Below the pieces are notes generated by a model. The model did no database searches. It saw only the letters and a program-made list of their open reading frames with translations, and was not told the DNA's origin. Positions 15,097-15,129 of a stretch of DNA of 15,129 bases are shown here, in pieces (position 1 is the first letter of the stretch; each line of letters opens with the position of its first letter). This stretch comes from PZPK01 sp047628385 (GTDB lineage: Bacteria > Pseudomonadota > Gammaproteobacteria > Pseudomonadales > Oleiphilaceae). Made by a program: the position numbers and the translations under genes. Location: the NCBI GenBank assembly GCA_047628385.1, contig JBLHVH010000066.1, positions 1 through 15,129 on the forward strand, in the 5' to 3' direction.

Positions 15097-15129
15097 TAAG
15101 CACACAACTTAAGAAAGTCTCTAAATTAA

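Noticed and set aside
1..15129. Search for defence systems, mobile elements, CRISPR arrays, tRNA or rRNA genes
   Set aside because: No transposase, integrase, toxin-antitoxin pair, repeat-spacer array or tRNA-like cloverleaf was seen. Base composition looks even by eye and the gene order is typical chromosomal core.

Overview
The window is a gene-dense, AT-rich (roughly 38-40 % G+C by eye) stretch of bacterial chromosome. Its gene content and order point to a gammaproteobacterium of the Pseudomonas/Oceanospirillales/Cellvibrionales type, most likely aquatic. The main reason is the old mltD-gloB-methyltransferase-dnaQ neighbourhood, followed by fimL, a type IV pilus and cAMP regulator known from Pseudomonas and relatives. 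I cannot name the genus. There are thirteen protein genes and no tRNA, rRNA, CRISPR array, insertion sequence, prophage or recognisable defence system. All gaps are under 300 bases.

Layout. Bases 1-1173 (+) hold the 3' part of an HDOD-GAF signalling protein cut by the window edge. It meets tail to tail, one base apart, the lipoprotein murein transglycosylase mltD (-). Upstream of mltD lies gloB (-, glyoxalase II). Divergent from gloB run a YafS-like SAM-methyltransferase (+) and dnaQ (+, proofreading subunit of DNA polymerase III). The rnhA gene usually found between these two in related bacteria is not there. Next come fimL (+), a convergent small SCP2-domain protein (-), sohB (+, S49 membrane peptidase), and a minus-strand operon of three genes joined by TAATG stop-start overlaps: a CPA2 cation/proton antiporter, a YchJ-family protein and an EamA transporter. 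The window ends with a plus-strand pair: a divergent ABC1/UbiB-like atypical kinase and an RluA-superfamily pseudouridine synthase whose reading frames overlap by 8 bases.

How the genes work together. Most are housekeeping or envelope functions: cell-wall turnover (MltD), methylglyoxal detoxification (GloB), replication fidelity (DnaQ), surface motility regulation (FimL), membrane proteolysis (SohB) and ion or metabolite transport. Convergent borders are served by hairpins at 7882-7909 and 9572-9600. Plausible sigma-70 promoters precede mltD, fimL and the SCP2 gene.

I did not find a clear undescribed multi-gene system. The least ordinary part is the ABC1-kinase/pseudouridine-synthase pair at 12306-15096. 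There the kinase has lost two UbiB-family hallmarks (KxGQ and the alanine-rich loop), carries a long helical N-terminal extension and is translationally coupled to an RNA-modifying enzyme.
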